A stretch of DNA of 60,596 bases from Alphaproteobacteria bacterium. Lineage in GTDB: Bacteria > Pseudomonadota > Alphaproteobacteria > Rhodospirillales > WMHbin7. Each line of letters begins with the position of its first letter. The first letter of the stretch is position 1. Under the pieces are notes generated by a model. The model was not told the DNA's origin, ran no database searches, and saw nothing but the letters and a program-made list of their open reading frames with translations. The stretch lies in assembly GCA_015232335.1 (NCBI GenBank), contig JADFZV010000016.1, forward strand, positions 1 through 60,596, read 5' to 3'. The position numbers were made by a program, and so were the translations under genes. Shown one piece after another: positions 40,745 to 49,175 of the stretch.

Positions 40745-40987
40745 TTAACGCCAAATCGGTTTCCCAAGATTGATTTGGTTCTCTTTGGTCAGCGCACCTG
40801 TGCCAGCGCCAACGGCGCCGCCAATAAGCGCTCCCTCGATGGGGGCTCCGACCAGAAAGCCGCCAAGCGCACCAACACCGGCGCCGATGCCGCCGCCACT
40901 CATGGCGCGGTCACTTCTCGACGATCCGCAGGCGGTGAGGGCTGCCATGGTAGCGACTAGTGTCATAGCAAGAATGAAACGGTTCAT
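40745..40987 (-). CDS. Glycine-zipper lipoprotein, copy 2
   Basis: An 80-residue lipoprotein (lipobox L-T-A-C) whose mature part GGGIGAGVGALGGFLVGAP and ending ENQINLGKPIWR match copy 1 at 29963-30205 almost residue for residue. AGGAGA is seven bases before ATG 40987. The pair is in the same order, strand and spacing as copy 1, so the two-gene unit was duplicated, about 10 kb apart. Confidence 0.9.
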   Translation of the reverse strand: MNRFILAMTLVATMAALTACGSSRSDRAMSGGGIGAGVGALGGFLVGAPIEGALIGGAVGAGTGALTKENQINLGKPIWR

Positions 40988-41231
40988 AACTGTTCTCCTA
41001 TTAATGGGGAGGCAAGCCAAGAGACGAGAAAGTGTCCTGCCAAACCATTTGGGAGGCGCATCTTTGAGCATCAAAAAGCAAGCAGCTCATTCGATGGCAA
41101 CATCCAACCACTAGGGTGGCGACAGTCTGCTTCTCTATACTTTGACCTGCCTTACTGGATCTGCTTGTGTCTGCCTGCTTGTCTGGGGATGCCGGTTCAT
41201 TTCCGACACCCCCATGACAAGTTTGTGCGTT

Positions 41232-42143
41232 TTACTGCTTTATCAACTCAATCGAAGCGCGACGGTTTTGCGGTTCACGCACACCGTCTGGCGTTTGCAT
41301 GAGCAAATCTCCCTCGCCCTTGCCATCAACGCCAATGCTGTTGGCGGCAATCCCGTCGCGAACGAGTTCCTGCTTAACGGCATCGGCGCGGCGCATTGAC
41401 AGTCTGTTGTTGTAGTCATTGGAGCCAGAAGTATCGGTATAACCGACGACTCTGATCCTGATGACCTTGCCCTCTCCGATCGCCTTTGCTGCATTCGCGA
41501 TGATCTGACGGGCTTCAGGAAGCAGCTCCGTCTTGTCAAAATCGAAGAACACCAGGTAGGGAACAGGCGGCGGCGAAGCCTTGGCCGGGGCAGGCGCAGG
41601 TTGAGCCTGGGCTGCCTTTGGTGGGGCATTGATATTGTCCATCGCCTTCATGAAGTCCTTTCGGCACAAGGCGATCTTGTCAAACTCCCAACCTTCATAT
41701 TGTTCGTGAAGCCAACAATCAAAGTTGGTCTGAGCGGCTGCGCTCCATACTGGATACTGAGACGGCGCAGAGCCCCCCAGCATGGTCACCAGACGAGAGC
41801 GCGCCATCTTCAAATCATTGGCGGCAACAGGGTCGGAGACCTTCCACTCGCCAAGCTCTTCAGGCGGCGGCGCCTTTCCTGCTGCTGCTAAAAGTCCCTT
41901 TGTGGCGAAGATTTTCTGACCGAACCAGTCATATTCATCTTTCTCGTCTTGGGCAAAGACGCGATAGTTGGTGGCCAGCGCCTGCGTGAAGGGAGATCCC
42001 GTTGCCGGTGTTTTGTTCAACTGTTCGAGCTGATAAACGCTGCCTGGAATATAGCCGTTTGCCGGTGTGCCGTTGCAGGCGGCCAATCCACCCAGCAGAA
42101 ACGGTGCCGCAAATAGAACTCTTACCTTCATGTTCGTCTTCAT
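41232..42143 (-). CDS. OmpA-family lipoprotein with long N-terminal domain
   Basis: A 303-residue lipoprotein: lipobox L-A-A-C near residue 23, an N-terminal helical domain of about 150 residues (NYRVFAQDEKDEYDWFGQKIFATKGLL; two Cys in FDCWLHEQYEGWEFDKIALC), a Pro/Ala linker (about 175-195), and a C-terminal OmpA domain (VFFDFDKTELLPEARQII, VVGYTDTSGSNDYNNRLSMRRA, NRRASIELIKQ). The N-terminal half is typical of a family annotated as OmpA lipoproteins in Alphaproteobacteria. AGGAGAG precedes the ATG. It follows the DUF3309 gene by 102 bases on the same strand and may share its promoter and box. Confidence 0.9.
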   Translation of the reverse strand: MKTNMKVRVLFAAPFLLGGLAACNGTPANGYIPGSVYQLEQLNKTPATGSPFTQALATNYRVFAQDEKDEYDWFGQKIFATKGLLAAAGKAPPPEELGEWKVSDPVAANDLKMARSRLVTMLGGSAPSQYPVWSAAAQTNFDCWLHEQYEGWEFDKIALCRKDFMKAMDNINAPPKAAQAQPAPAPAKASPPPVPYLVFFDFDKTELLPEARQIIANAAKAIGEGKVIRIRVVGYTDTSGSNDYNNRLSMRRADAVKQELVRDGIAANSIGVDGKGEGDLLMQTPDGVREPQNRRASIELIKQ

Positions 42144-42245
42144 AATGACTCTCCTAATTTGCTGCGCGATTTAACGTGCAGAACAATGTTATGGAATATT
42201 CCAACACTTCCCATTTTGAATGGGCCATTCGCGCGGCGCTTCCTG

Positions 42246-42404
42246 TTAGATTCGCCCAGTCAGCAGCAAAACGATCACAATGATCAGAACGACGCCCGCG
42301 CCTCCGCTTGGGAAATATCCCCAGTTGGCACTGTGCCGCCACCGAGGAAAGGCGCCGATCAGAATCAGGATCAGAATTATAAGTAAGATTGTGCCAAGTG
42401 ACAT
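42246..42404 (-). CDS. DUF3309 family small membrane protein, copy 1
   Basis: A 52-residue protein: MSLGTILLIILILILIGAFP (TM), then WRHSANWGYFPSGG and a second TM ending LLLTGRI. This is the complete DUF3309 pattern, where the W-G-Y-x-P-S-G-G turn joins two helices. Function unknown; the genes often sit in stress or envelope clusters. ATG 42404 gives the family length; a longer frame does not. A FixJ-like box lies 213 bases upstream. A paralogue is at 47611-47769. Confidence 0.9.
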   Translation of the reverse strand: MSLGTILLIILILILIGAFPRWRHSANWGYFPSGGAGVVLIIVIVLLLTGRI

Positions 42405-42616
42405 GGAAACGCTCCTATCTGGCTGCAAGAGATGCCGAACCTAGCCACCTAGATTGATGCTTCCCGTTGGATGCATTGATTGGATCTACCAAAGACGTTT
42501 GGTTCTAGCAGCGCAAACGCCAAGGCCGCGGCATGCGCCGAACAGGCACCTGTGGCTGTTCAGACATCTAATTCATCTGCTGCAGAGTAACCCCTGCGGG
42601 CAAGAATTCGATAGTG

Positions 42617-42630
42617 CCGGAAACTACTCA
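42617..42630 (-). promoter_or_regulatory. FixJ-type box upstream of DUF3309/OmpA genes, overlapping a stop codon
   Basis: Reverse-strand TGAGTAGTTTCCGG, one mismatch to consensus, 213 bases before ATG 42404. Its first three bases are the TGA stop of the CheB-CheR kinase gene, so the regulatory site forms the gene's last codon. Confidence 0.55.
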
Positions 42631-45600
42631 GATCATTCTGAACAAGTCGGGCGAGCGCATGATCAAGAGAGAAGAGTCAAGAATTTGACGTTCGCGCTTG
42701 GTCAGCATATCCAACTTATTTTCCGCATTCTCGCGCCAATCTGAAAGTATATTGGCGTCCTCGGACAGCATGAGTGAGCGCTCGATGCTGTCCAACAGCG
42801 CAGCCCGGCCAACCGGCTTTTCAATAAAATCCAATGCGCCAGCTTTCATGGCGCGAATCGCCATCGGCACGTCGCCATAGCCTGTGATCATGATCGACGG
42901 CAACAAATTTCCTGTAGTCCTCATATGCTGCAATAACTCGAATCCGTTCATTCCTGGCAGATATGCGTCAATCAAAAGACATCCACCTTGCCCTGGCGTA
43001 AAGTTCTCAAGAAAGGCCTCAGCATTTCCATAATCCTGCACGGCCAATCCCCTTTCCTCAAGGACGGTTCTTAGCGATTGGCGAATATGGCTGTCGTCGT
43101 CAACGATGAAGATGGTCGTTCGCTTGTTGACCTTCGCCGCATTTGCAGGCGGCAACACCGTCTTGTTATCCATTGTTTTGGGATTTACAAGAAGCCGTTG
43201 AATGAGGCTCGTCATATCCTTCACTTTGACCGGCTTGCTAAGGCGGACAAAATTATGGCGATTGATTTCTCGCAAGGTGTCGGTCGAGGTGTCGCCAGTC
43301 AGAATGATGACCGGAACTTCTGGGTTCAGCATCTCGCGCAGTTTTGCGCCAATTTGGATTCCATTCATGTCGCTAGGAAGCCGCAAGTCGGTCAAAACGA
43401 TATCCGGCTTAAAGTTCCTTTTCGCCATCAGCTCAAAAGCGCTTGAGCCGTCATGGGCGGCTGCCGTATGATGGCCGCATTGATTAAGCGTGAGCTCAAG
43501 AAGATCCCGTAATTCGGTATCGTCTTCGATAATCAATATTTTGCCCCTGTAGTCCGCATTTTTTTCCATTAAATCGCCATTGACGCTTTTTGCAGCTTTC
43601 TTCGGGGCGCTGGTAATTTTGTCTGAGGTCATGACTTCAATGGCGAACATGGACCCCCTTCCCTTCTGGGATTGGACGCGTATCCGATTGCCAAGAAGAT
43701 TGCCCAAACGCTGCACGATGGAAAGGCCAAGACCAAGGCCAAGGCGCCGCTCGCGCGCCTGATTGTTAAGCTGATGATACTCATCAAAAATGGCTTGAAG
43801 TTCGCCTTCAGGAATGCCAATTCCCGTATCCCACACCTCGATGCTAAGCATTCCTTCGTGGCGCCGACAGCCAAGAAGTACCCTGCCTTTCTTGGTGAAC
43901 TTCAGGGCATTCGAAAGCAGGTTTCTGATCATCTGTTCAAGCAGGGCACGATCGCTGTGGACCAGAACCTTGCAGGGTTGGATGTGCAGGTCCAAGCCCT
44001 GGGCATGGGCGAGATAGGCAAACTCTTCACCCAACTTCATCAACAGATCATTGATCGGAAAATCGGCCATTTCTGGCAGGACATTGCCCGCTTCGATTCG
44101 GCTGATATCGAGAAGCGAGTTCAATATTCCCGACATGGCGCTTAATGTCTCGTCGAGCCTTAGGACTAACTTCTTCGCATCTTCGCCCCTGACTTCTTTT
44201 TGCAAAAGCCCCTGAAGCAAGGTCAGGGTTTGCAGCGGCTGGCGGATGTCGTGACTGGCGGCGGCAAGGAATCGCGACTTTGCCTCGTTCGCCAAATCGG
44301 CTTGGCGCTTGGCGGCATTCAGCGCCTCTACGATGCGGCGGCGTTCCGTGACGTCGGTAAAAGTGATGACGACGCCTTCTATCAGGCCATCTTGTGTCCG
44401 GTATGGCGATATGCGCCGAACGTACCAAACGCCGCCCTGCCCCTCGATCTCTCTTTCGATGGGAGACAGCGCTCTCAACACCTCTCGGGCGTCGTTCGGC
44501 AGCAGATTGTCGGACGCCAACGAGTGAAGATCGACCAGCGGCCTTCCAATATCGCCGGGAATGACGCTGAAGATAGACCTGGTGGCCGGGGTGAAAAAGC
44601 GGATATGCAGCGCGGCATCCAGGAATAGCGTTGCCACGTCCGTACTGTACAAAACATTTTGCAAGTCATTGGAAAGAGTGCGCTGACGCTCCAGTGTTTC
44701 TTGCAGTTGGCTGTTAAGCGCGGTCAACTCTTCGTTCAGCGACTGCAACTCCTCCTTCGAGGCCAGCAGCTCTTCATTCGTGGACTGAAATTCCTCATTG
44801 ACCGACAAAGCTTCTTCGTTGATCGCCTTTTGCTCTTCGCTCGAAATCTCAAGATCGCGCGTAATCAAACGCAGCTCTGCCTTTGTCGCCTTAAGCTCAT
44901 TCTCTAGCTCGGTGACACGCGAAGACTCTTCGGGTGTGGCAGGTGCGAAGCGTTTCGCCTCCTTCTTCGGTTGGTCGATGAAGCAAACCAGCAAAAGATC
45001 TTCGCCATCGCTTGGAACCGGCTGCACCGTGATGCAAAAGGGGACGGTGTCTCCATTATTGCTGATTTGCCCGCCATCAACGGTAATGCGCGCCTTATCC
45101 AGTTTGGACCTAGTGATTGCCGAAGCGAGCTTTGCCGACATGCCATGTCGCACCATGGCAAGCAAATCATTCGTGAGATGTCCCGGAGCCACGCGTAGAT
45201 AGCGATCTGTTGGCCCAAGGGAATAAAGAAATTCATGTTTAAGGTTGGTCAGCACTGCGGCAGGCGCATACAACTCCACCACCATCCGCCGACAAAGCTC
45301 GGCAAGATAGGCTTGGCGCGACGGCACCGTGCCTTGGCCCGAGCGAACGGGAACGCGAACGTTGCTTTCCAGCGCGGGGCTGAAACCGCCATGTCGACTG
45401 GGGCCAATATGACGGTAGAGACGTTCGGTCTTCGAGATCACCTCGAAGCGATCATTGGTGTTGCCTATCGTCTCTGAATTGCCAAGAAGAAGGAGCCCAC
45501 CGCTTCTTAAGGCAAAGTGGAACAGTGAAATTACCTTGGCCTGGGCCTCGGGTGACAAATAGATCAGTAAATTGCGGCACGAAATCATGTCGAGGCGCGA

Positions 45601-46902
45601 GAAGGGTGGGTCGGCCAACACGTCTTGCACCGTGAAAACCACCGAGGCCCTCAAGTCGGGTGCCACTCTGTAACCGTTGCCTTCCTTGGAGAAAAAACGG
45701 GCAAGACGGTCTGGCGAAACCTCGGCCTCGATAGAGTCAGAGTAAAGGCCCTCTCGGGCGCTGATCACGGCATCCTCATCGACGTCTGAGGCAAACACCT
45801 GAAGTTTGACGTTGCTATTCTGCGCCTCGATCTGTTCTTGAATGAGAATGGCGTGGGAATAGGCCTCCTCGCCCGAGCTGCATCCGGCGATCCAAATGCG
45901 CAACGGCTGGTCGGACACATGATTGCGAATTAAATCGGGAACGACTTCTGCGGCGAGATAATCGAACACTGTCTGATCGCGAAAAAAGTTCGTGACATTG
46001 ATCAGCAAGTCTTTGGCCAACAGCTGCACCTCGTCAGCGTCGACTTTCAAAATTTCAATATAGCGCATCTTGTCTTCGGCATTGATGGAACGCATTACCA
46101 TGCGCCGCTCGATCCTGCGCTGCAGCGTTCCTGTTTTATACAAGGTAAAGTCTTGCGCTGCCTTTTCCCGCAGAATGGCAATGATCTCGTCCAGCCAGTT
46201 CCTTGCATCAGCCGATGGTGCCGGGCCGCTCTCATCCGGGCCAAAGCATAGGCTATGGGCATATTTCATCAACGCTTCTGGAATTTTCGAGGCAGGAAGC
46301 ACAGCATCCACCATGCCTGTCAGCATGGCGCTTCGCGGCATGCCGTCATATCCAGCCTCATCGGGAGACTGAACGATGACAAAACCGGAATTCTCCTTCA
46401 CGGCCTTAAGGCCGATGCTGCCATCGCCTCCCGTTCCAGAAAGAATCACGCAGATGGCGCGTCGACCGCACTCTTTGGCCAGCGATAGCAGCAGATAGTC
46501 GAAAGGCAAACGAGCGCCCTGCCGGGGCTCGGGCTGGGAAAGGCACAAAGCGCCCTGATCGACCGTGAGATACCTACCTGGTGGAATGACATAAAAATGA
46601 TCGCGCTCAAGAAGCAAGCCATCAGACGCTTGCAAGACAGGCATCGAGGTGTGGCCGCTAAGCAGATCGACCATCATGCTTTCATGGGTCGGGTCAAGAT
46701 GCTGAACAAGTATGAAAGCCATGCCGCTGTTGGCGGGCAGGCTGGCCACAAGTTTATTACAAGCTTCAAGGCCACCAGCCGAGGCGCCGATACCGACGAC
46801 TGGAAAACTGATCTGCCTGATTGGTTCAATTTGCTCTGTTAAAGAATCGGGAGACGCCTTCTTGCCGTCAGGCTTGCCTAGATGCTTGATCGATCGTTGC
46901 AT
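42628..46902 (-). CDS. CheB-CheR-PAS-histidine kinase with two receivers and truncated FixJ output
   Basis: A 1,424-residue soluble hybrid protein. CheB methylesterase (about 32-210) keeps the triad S41 (GASAGG), H68 (QHLDP) and D160 (GTGGDGS); CheR methyltransferase about 235-490 (AdoMet loop IWIAGCSSGEEAYS). A long coiled coil with glutamate-rich SEEQKAINEEALSVNEEF follows, then PAS, HisKA (ASHDIRQPLQTL), HATPase (GLGLGLSIVQ) and two receivers (PDIVLTDLRLPSD; CLLIDAYLPGMNG). The second receiver is FixJ-type (GDVPMAIRAMKAGALDFIEKP), followed by LTKRERQILD, the first ten residues of a LuxR-type HTH, after which sequence diverges and stops. ATG 46902 has GGAAG upstream; a TTG six codons earlier is possible. 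Truncation probably removes DNA binding. Confidence 0.9.
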   Translation of the reverse strand: MQRSIKHLGKPDGKKASPDSLTEQIEPIRQISFPVVGIGASAGGLEACNKLVASLPANSGMAFILVQHLDPTHESMMVDLLSGHTSMPVLQASDGLLLERDHFYVIPPGRYLTVDQGALCLSQPEPRQGARLPFDYLLLSLAKECGRRAICVILSGTGGDGSIGLKAVKENSGFVIVQSPDEAGYDGMPRSAMLTGMVDAVLPASKIPEALMKYAHSLCFGPDESGPAPSADARNWLDEIIAILREKAAQDFTLYKTGTLQRRIERRMVMRSINAEDKMRYIEILKVDADEVQLLAKDLLINVTNFFRDQTVFDYLAAEVVPDLIRNHVSDQPLRIWIAGCSSGEEAYSHAILIQEQIEAQNSNVKLQVFASDVDEDAVISAREGLYSDSIEAEVSPDRLARFFSKEGNGYRVAPDLRASVVFTVQDVLADPPFSRLDMISCRNLLIYLSPEAQAKVISLFHFALRSGGLLLLGNSETIGNTNDRFEVISKTERLYRHIGPSRHGGFSPALESNVRVPVRSGQGTVPSRQAYLAELCRRMVVELYAPAAVLTNLKHEFLYSLGPTDRYLRVAPGHLTNDLLAMVRHGMSAKLASAITRSKLDKARITVDGGQISNNGDTVPFCITVQPVPSDGEDLLLVCFIDQPKKEAKRFAPATPEESSRVTELENELKATKAELRLITRDLEISSEEQKAINEEALSVNEEFQSTNEELLASKEELQSLNEELTALNSQLQETLERQRTLSNDLQNVLYSTDVATLFLDAALHIRFFTPATRSIFSVIPGDIGRPLVDLHSLASDNLLPNDAREVLRALSPIEREIEGQGGVWYVRRISPYRTQDGLIEGVVITFTDVTERRRIVEALNAAKRQADLANEAKSRFLAAASHDIRQPLQTLTLLQGLLQKEVRGEDAKKLVLRLDETLSAMSGILNSLLDISRIEAGNVLPEMADFPINDLLMKLGEEFAYLAHAQGLDLHIQPCKVLVHSDRALLEQMIRNLLSNALKFTKKGRVLLGCRRHEGMLSIEVWDTGIGIPEGELQAIFDEYHQLNNQARERRLGLGLGLSIVQRLGNLLGNRIRVQSQKGRGSMFAIEVMTSDKITSAPKKAAKSVNGDLMEKNADYRGKILIIEDDTELRDLLELTLNQCGHHTAAAHDGSSAFELMAKRNFKPDIVLTDLRLPSDMNGIQIGAKLREMLNPEVPVIILTGDTSTDTLREINRHNFVRLSKPVKVKDMTSLIQRLLVNPKTMDNKTVLPPANAAKVNKRTTIFIVDDDSHIRQSLRTVLEERGLAVQDYGNAEAFLENFTPGQGGCLLIDAYLPGMNGFELLQHMRTTGNLLPSIMITGYGDVPMAIRAMKAGALDFIEKPVGRAALLDSIERSLMLSEDANILSDWRENAENKLDMLTKRERQILDSSLLIMRSPDLFRMI

Positions 46903-47181
46903 ATGCAATTCTTCCGCCAAAGGCTGCGTATTTATACATACGCCAAATTTAGTTTTATCATACTTTTTCTACTCAGGCGATGGCTATCATTTATAGCGTG
47001 CAGTCTCAAATGCAGAGCCACCAGCACGACCTGACTTGGAAGATTAAGTAGTTTCCGGCTGTTCCAAAGCAGGAGAGCCATCGCTAAGCTGAATAGGATC
47101 GGCTTTATTCACGTCTCGTATTCAGCGCTTGCCATCCGACTGTCAGATGCGCCGCCAGCCGATAACACGCTAGGAAACCAC
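46903..47181. other. Divergent intergenic region between CheB-CheR kinase and PRC gene
   Basis: A 279-base region with the forward box at 47045-47058 for the PRC gene. A weaker reverse-strand site, TGAGTAGAAAAAG (about 46964-46976), keeps TGAGTAG but not TTTCC and lies 62 bases before the kinase start; it could allow autoregulation, but this is a guess. No gene seen. Confidence 0.4.
47045..47058 (+). promoter_or_regulatory. FixJ-type box upstream of exported PRC gene
   Basis: Forward-strand TAAGTAGTTTCCGG, two mismatches to the window consensus (and closer to GTAAGTAG than the others), 124 bases before ATG 47182. It is one of two boxes on the forward strand, and both precede forward genes. 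Confidence 0.6.
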
Positions 47182-47577
47182 ATGTACAAGCTATCCGCTT
47201 CCACCAAGCGCGCTCTGATGGTGGCCGCCGTTTTGTTTGTGACCCCATCCGCTTGGGCCCAAGGCCCACAGCAGGTGGTCAGCGTCATTGACGTGAGAGC
47301 CGTCTCCTCGGGATACCGGGCCAGCAAGGTTTTGGGTGCCAATGTCACCAACGAAGCCAATGAAGTGCTGGGCAAGGTTGATGATTTGATCGTTTCAAAA
47401 TACGAAGGCTCGATCTATGCGGTGCTTTCCGTGGGCGGCTATCTTGGCATCGGCGACAAGCTGATTGCCGTGCGCTATGAGGATTTGCGCCCATCATCGG
47501 ATGGAAGGGGCGTTATGCTGAAGGGCGCAACCAAGGAAGGCCTGAAGGCGTTGCCAGAATTCGTCTATACCCACTGA
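47182..47577 (+). CDS. Exported PRC-barrel protein
   Basis: A 131-residue protein with a signal peptide (1-26, cleavage at AWAQ) and a PRC-barrel domain (about 42-115: VLGANVTNEANEVLGKVDDLIVSK, VGGYLGIGDKLIAVRYEDL). Unlike the cytoplasmic PRC protein at 28140-28520 this one is exported. It belongs to a class of periplasmic PRC proteins found with DUF3309, BON and OmpA genes. It is convergent with the reverse DUF3309 gene, 33 bases apart. Confidence 0.88.
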   Translation: MYKLSASTKRALMVAAVLFVTPSAWAQGPQQVVSVIDVRAVSSGYRASKVLGANVTNEANEVLGKVDDLIVSKYEGSIYAVLSVGGYLGIGDKLIAVRYEDLRPSSDGRGVMLKGATKEGLKALPEFVYTH

Positions 47578-47610
47578 GAGAAAGATATCCAGGAGACGCT
47601 GCCAGCGTGC

Positions 47611-47769
47611 TTATATCCTGCCCAAGACCAGTAGCACGATGACAACGATCAAAGCGATTCCCAGGCCGCCGCTAGGGAAATAGCCCCAGTTGACGCTGTG
47701 TGGCCAGGTTGGCAGAACGCCCACCAACATAAGCAGCAAGATGATGATAAGGATGTTTCCCAAACTCAT
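47611..47769 (-). CDS. DUF3309 family small membrane protein, copy 2
   Basis: A 52-residue two-helix membrane protein, MSLGNILIIILLLMLVGVLP then PHSVNWGYFPSGG and a second helix ending VLGRI. Paralogue of the protein at 42246-42404. ATG 47769 overlaps the DUF3185 stop by four bases (ATGA), so the two are translationally coupled. It is the last gene of a reverse operon: small lipoprotein, BON, DUF3185, DUF3309. Confidence 0.9.
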   Translation of the reverse strand: MSLGNILIIILLLMLVGVLPTWPHSVNWGYFPSGGLGIALIVVIVLLVLGRI

Positions 47770-48017
47770 AGCCCTCTCCCAAATGTATTTGACGTGCTGC
47801 GGATACGCCTTCTGCGACTTCCCGACATGGTCAGAACCCCACCGAAGACGGTCGTTGCAATTCCAGCAAAGAGAAACCATAGCTTCCCAAGCTCGGAATG
47901 GCCGTCAAGCGTGTAGGGCAGATACTCTGACGGCCCATTAACCGGCTGACTGGCAAAGACAAGAAACGCCACACCCAGAGCGAACAAGACCGCGCCTATG
48001 ATACGTTTTGTGTACAT
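47766..48017 (-). CDS. DUF3185 family membrane protein
   Basis: An 83-residue inner-membrane protein with two helices: KRIIGAVLFALGVAFLVFA (about 4-23) and KLWFLFAGIATTVFGGVLTM (about 45-64), the DUF3185 arrangement, and a basic tail. Function is unknown. Start ATG 48017 overlaps the BON gene end by 22 bases; its own end overlaps DUF3309 by four. Confidence 0.85.
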   Translation of the reverse strand: MYTKRIIGAVLFALGVAFLVFASQPVNGPSEYLPYTLDGHSELGKLWFLFAGIATTVFGGVLTMSGSRRRRIRSTSNTFGRGL

Positions 48018-48349
48018 ATCGGATGCTCCGCTTTCGCCAGGCGAACGATAAGGCTGTTGCGAACACTTCTAACGCCGCAAGTGTCACCTGCGATGCGCCC
48101 TGCCCTGGCCCTGATTTGCGGTGTATCGACGCGGCCACTTAATTGAACCAGGCTCTGTGCGGATGTGACACCAATTTCCAACTGACCCAACTTGTCGTGA
48201 ATGCGTGCCGATATCGTGGCAATTATCGCTTCATCCTTGGTCGCACCGTGCGAAGGTCTTGCCCTGAACAAGGAAGCCTCGGCAGCGCGTGAGTCCGACA
48301 ATGCGAATGTCGTCAGAAACCTTTGCCAAAGATTGCTGTGTCGCAGCAT
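47996..48349 (-). CDS. BON-domain protein
   Basis: A 117-residue protein whose residues about 36-102 form a BON domain (DEAIIATISARIHDKLGQLEIGVTSAQSLVQLSGRVDT, then GVRSVRNSLIV). BON domains bind phospholipid and are usually periplasmic, but this protein has no signal peptide. It begins three bases after the stop of a tiny lipoprotein gene, so the two may be parts of one former lipoprotein-BON gene separated by mutation, or a coupled pair. The last 15 residues diverge from the family. Confidence 0.75.
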   Translation of the reverse strand: MLRHSNLWQRFLTTFALSDSRAAEASLFRARPSHGATKDEAIIATISARIHDKLGQLEIGVTSAQSLVQLSGRVDTPQIRARAGRIAGDTCGVRSVRNSLIVRLAKAEHPICTQNVS

Positions 48350-48352
48350 CTG

Positions 48353-48523
48353 CTAAATCCGCTTCATGGCATCGTAGTTCACCGCTCGCTCGGGCGTGGC
48401 TGCATTTGACTTGTCTTTACAGTCAAAACCAAATGGATCTGTGTCTGAAGTCTCACGCTGGGATGCCAACGAACAGCCGGCAAGCAGAAGAGACAGTGCA
48501 AACGCCGTCAAAATGACTTGCAT
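48353..48523 (-). CDS. Small lipoprotein, 56 residues
   Basis: A short reading frame MQVILTAFALSLLLAGCSLA... with a textbook lipobox (L-A-G-C, Cys17) and a 40-residue acidic mature part that contains one more Cys (FDCKDK). AGGA stands four to five bases before ATG 48523, which supports translation. It leads the reverse operon with BON, DUF3185 and DUF3309 genes. No family recognised; probably anchored in the outer membrane. Confidence 0.7.
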   Translation of the reverse strand: MQVILTAFALSLLLAGCSLASQRETSDTDPFGFDCKDKSNAATPERAVNYDAMKRI

Positions 48524-48566
48524 AATTCCTGTCCCTTTGCATTGCCAGTTAATAATGGGTCGTCAC

Positions 48567-49085
48567 TTATCCGCGCGGTGTGCACTGAAACGAGATAACC
48601 CTGTTACCGCTGGAATCAGTGCCCATGTTGGAAATGACCTGACGCGAGCCATAATTCATGCAGTAGTTCTGGGCGTTTTGCGACACGTCCAGCAGCTCTT
48701 GATCCGTCCGGTAGGTATAAGTCAGGTTGGGATTATACTGGGCGGGCGGATAGGGATATGGCTGCATGTAAGCCTGCGGCTGAGGCGGCGGCTTGACGCA
48801 CTCGTAGACGACAGACTTGACTCCGGTCTTCCGATCAGGATCGTCGGTTATGTTCGCCGTCCTCGGTACAGACTGATACTGGTTACAGAAAGTCGCCGCA
48901 TTATGATTGGCCTGGACCAATTCTTTGTCGCCTTCGAATTTATAGGTGACACTTGGATTGCTGGCTTGCGTCTGCGTAGGCGACGTGTTTTGCGGGGCGC
49001 AGGAAGCCACGGTCAAACCCGCAGCCACCGTAACCGCGCATGCGGCCAATTGCATCTTGATAGAACGTGTACTGAAAGTCGTCAT
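48567..49085 (-). CDS. Lipoprotein with two tandem repeats
   Basis: A 172-residue lipoprotein (lipobox V-A-S-C at about 26-29). The mature part holds two related units of about 50 residues: SVTYKFEGDKELVQANHNAATFC ... VVYEC, and NLTYTYRTDQELLDVSQNAQNYC ... VISFQC, joined by a Pro/Tyr-rich linker (PPQPQAYMQPYPYPPAQ). Each unit has two Cys, suggesting one disulfide each. AGGAG nine bases before ATG 49085 fixes the start. Family not named; I recall similar repeat lipoproteins in Rhizobiales and Rhodospirillales. Confidence 0.8.
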   Translation of the reverse strand: MTTFSTRSIKMQLAACAVTVAAGLTVASCAPQNTSPTQTQASNPSVTYKFEGDKELVQANHNAATFCNQYQSVPRTANITDDPDRKTGVKSVVYECVKPPPQPQAYMQPYPYPPAQYNPNLTYTYRTDQELLDVSQNAQNYCMNYGSRQVISNMGTDSSGNRVISFQCTPRG

Positions 49086-49175
49086 TTTCTTTCTCCTAAG
49101 CGGCGGGTGGATAGAGTGCGTACAAGGCGCAGCCTGGACATCCGACCAGTTGTAAATTGAAAAAACTGAATGAAG

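Noticed and set aside
41130..41232. A possible box upstream of glycine-zipper/OmpA pair 2
   Set aside because: Only partial matches (CGGAAATGAAC) without the GTAG half; not counted.
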